In this document: positions 5,800 to 6,053 of the stretch, one piece after another
How the letters are laid out: the number at the start of each line of letters is the position of its first letter
Position numbering within the stretch: the first letter of the stretch is position 1
Source of the DNA: Candidatus Aminicenantota bacterium
Lineage (GTDB): Bacteria > Acidobacteriota > Aminicenantia > Aminicenantales > UBA8522
DNA length: 6,053 nucleotides
NCBI GenBank assembly: GCA_016934895.1
Contig: JAFGRZ010000023.1
Coordinates: 1 to 6,053 of the forward strand
Reading direction: 5' to 3'
The notes under the pieces: generated by a model
Databases searched by the model: none
Told to the model about the DNA's origin: nothing
What the model saw: only the letters and a program-made list of their open reading frames with translations
Position numbers and translations under genes: made by a program

Positions 5800-6053
5800 T
5801 TAACCTGCAACCCGTTTCCAGACGCGGACGAAATTCTCACCCATGATCTTCTCGATATCCTCCGGCGAATACCCGCTGTATGGTCGATGTAATCGATGAG
5901 ATCCTCGATCGCGGGCAGGTCCCCCAGGGGGACCGGTCCTTTGGCTCGATGCGAAGCCGGGATGGGGAAAACATCGTGCAAACTCATTTTAGCATCGTCA
6001 TGGCCTATATGGCCGATGCGCAATCGCAGCCTTCAGGATCTTCCTGGAGAGGC
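5800..6053 (-). pseudogene. Remnant of an M19 (renal/membrane) dipeptidase, C-terminal part
   Basis: Two blocks typical of M19 zinc dipeptidases are present in different frames. Upstream, LPAIEDLIDYIDH (ending at 5880) matches the conserved DLIDHIDHI segment. Downstream, GYSPEDIEKIMGENFVRVW followed by KRVAG and a TAA stop (5800-5802) matches the family C-terminus. In intact enzymes these are separated by roughly 45-60 residues that include the GSDFDG stretch with its substrate-binding Asp. Here they abut with a frame change at about 5878-5883. The upstream frame is itself closed by TGA at 6033-6035. A third stretch, KILKAAIAHRPYRP (6001 to the edge), lies in the same frame as the C-terminus, so a second lesion is likely. 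M19 enzymes cleave dipeptides and some cleave D-amino-acid-containing or beta-lactam substrates; this copy cannot make that fold. The rest of the gene lies outside the window. An assembly error is a possible alternative. Confidence 0.65.

Noticed and set aside
5718..6023. 101-codon minus-strand frame taken as an intact small gene
   Set aside because: Only its first half matches M19 dipeptidase; after about 5880 the meaningful sequence continues in another frame, so the tail of this frame is nonsense past a deletion point.

Overview
This window looks like chromosomal DNA from a GC-rich, diderm (outer-membrane) bacterium. The best guess is the Acidobacteriota/Aminicenantes sphere. That rests on protein type only: a carboxypeptidase-regulatory-domain TonB-type receptor ending in the pattern SPRVAQLTFKVEF, and next to it a GWxTD-domain protein with C-terminal TPRs. 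No rRNA or other taxonomic marker is present, so the placement is an inference. All convincing genes are on the minus strand, so the window reads biologically from right to left.

Right end (about 5800-6053): the decayed C-terminal part of an M19 (renal/membrane) dipeptidase. Two recognisable blocks lie in different frames and abut where the family normally has the GSDFDG region. Between it and the receptor (5414-5799) is a well-formed sigma70-type promoter (TTGACA-N18-TATAGT with an extended -10 TG), repeats overlapping the predicted start of transcription, and a leader of about 240 nt. That leader carries a perfect Shine-Dalgarno sequence with no start codon behind it.

Centre (2513-5413): an intact 966-residue outer-membrane receptor with signal peptide, carboxypeptidase-regulatory-like domain, plug and beta-barrel ending in Phe. 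It is followed by a perfect 13-bp GC hairpin that is probably its terminator, and by a second, smaller hairpin. A second candidate promoter (TTGGAA-N18-TATACT) then sits just ahead of the next gene.

Left (207-2300): an intact 697-residue exported GWxTD protein with a beta-rich middle and about four TPR units. Positions 1-206 hold no recognised gene, only a short open frame running off the window edge.

Together the two intact genes look like a cell-envelope pair, an outer-membrane importer or binding protein and a periplasmic or surface-exposed partner. The hairpin and second promoter between them suggest two transcription units rather than a tight operon. I see no CRISPR, IS element, tRNA/rRNA or recognisable defence or biosynthetic system. 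The most unusual parts are the regulatory DNA around the receptor and the dipeptidase remnant.
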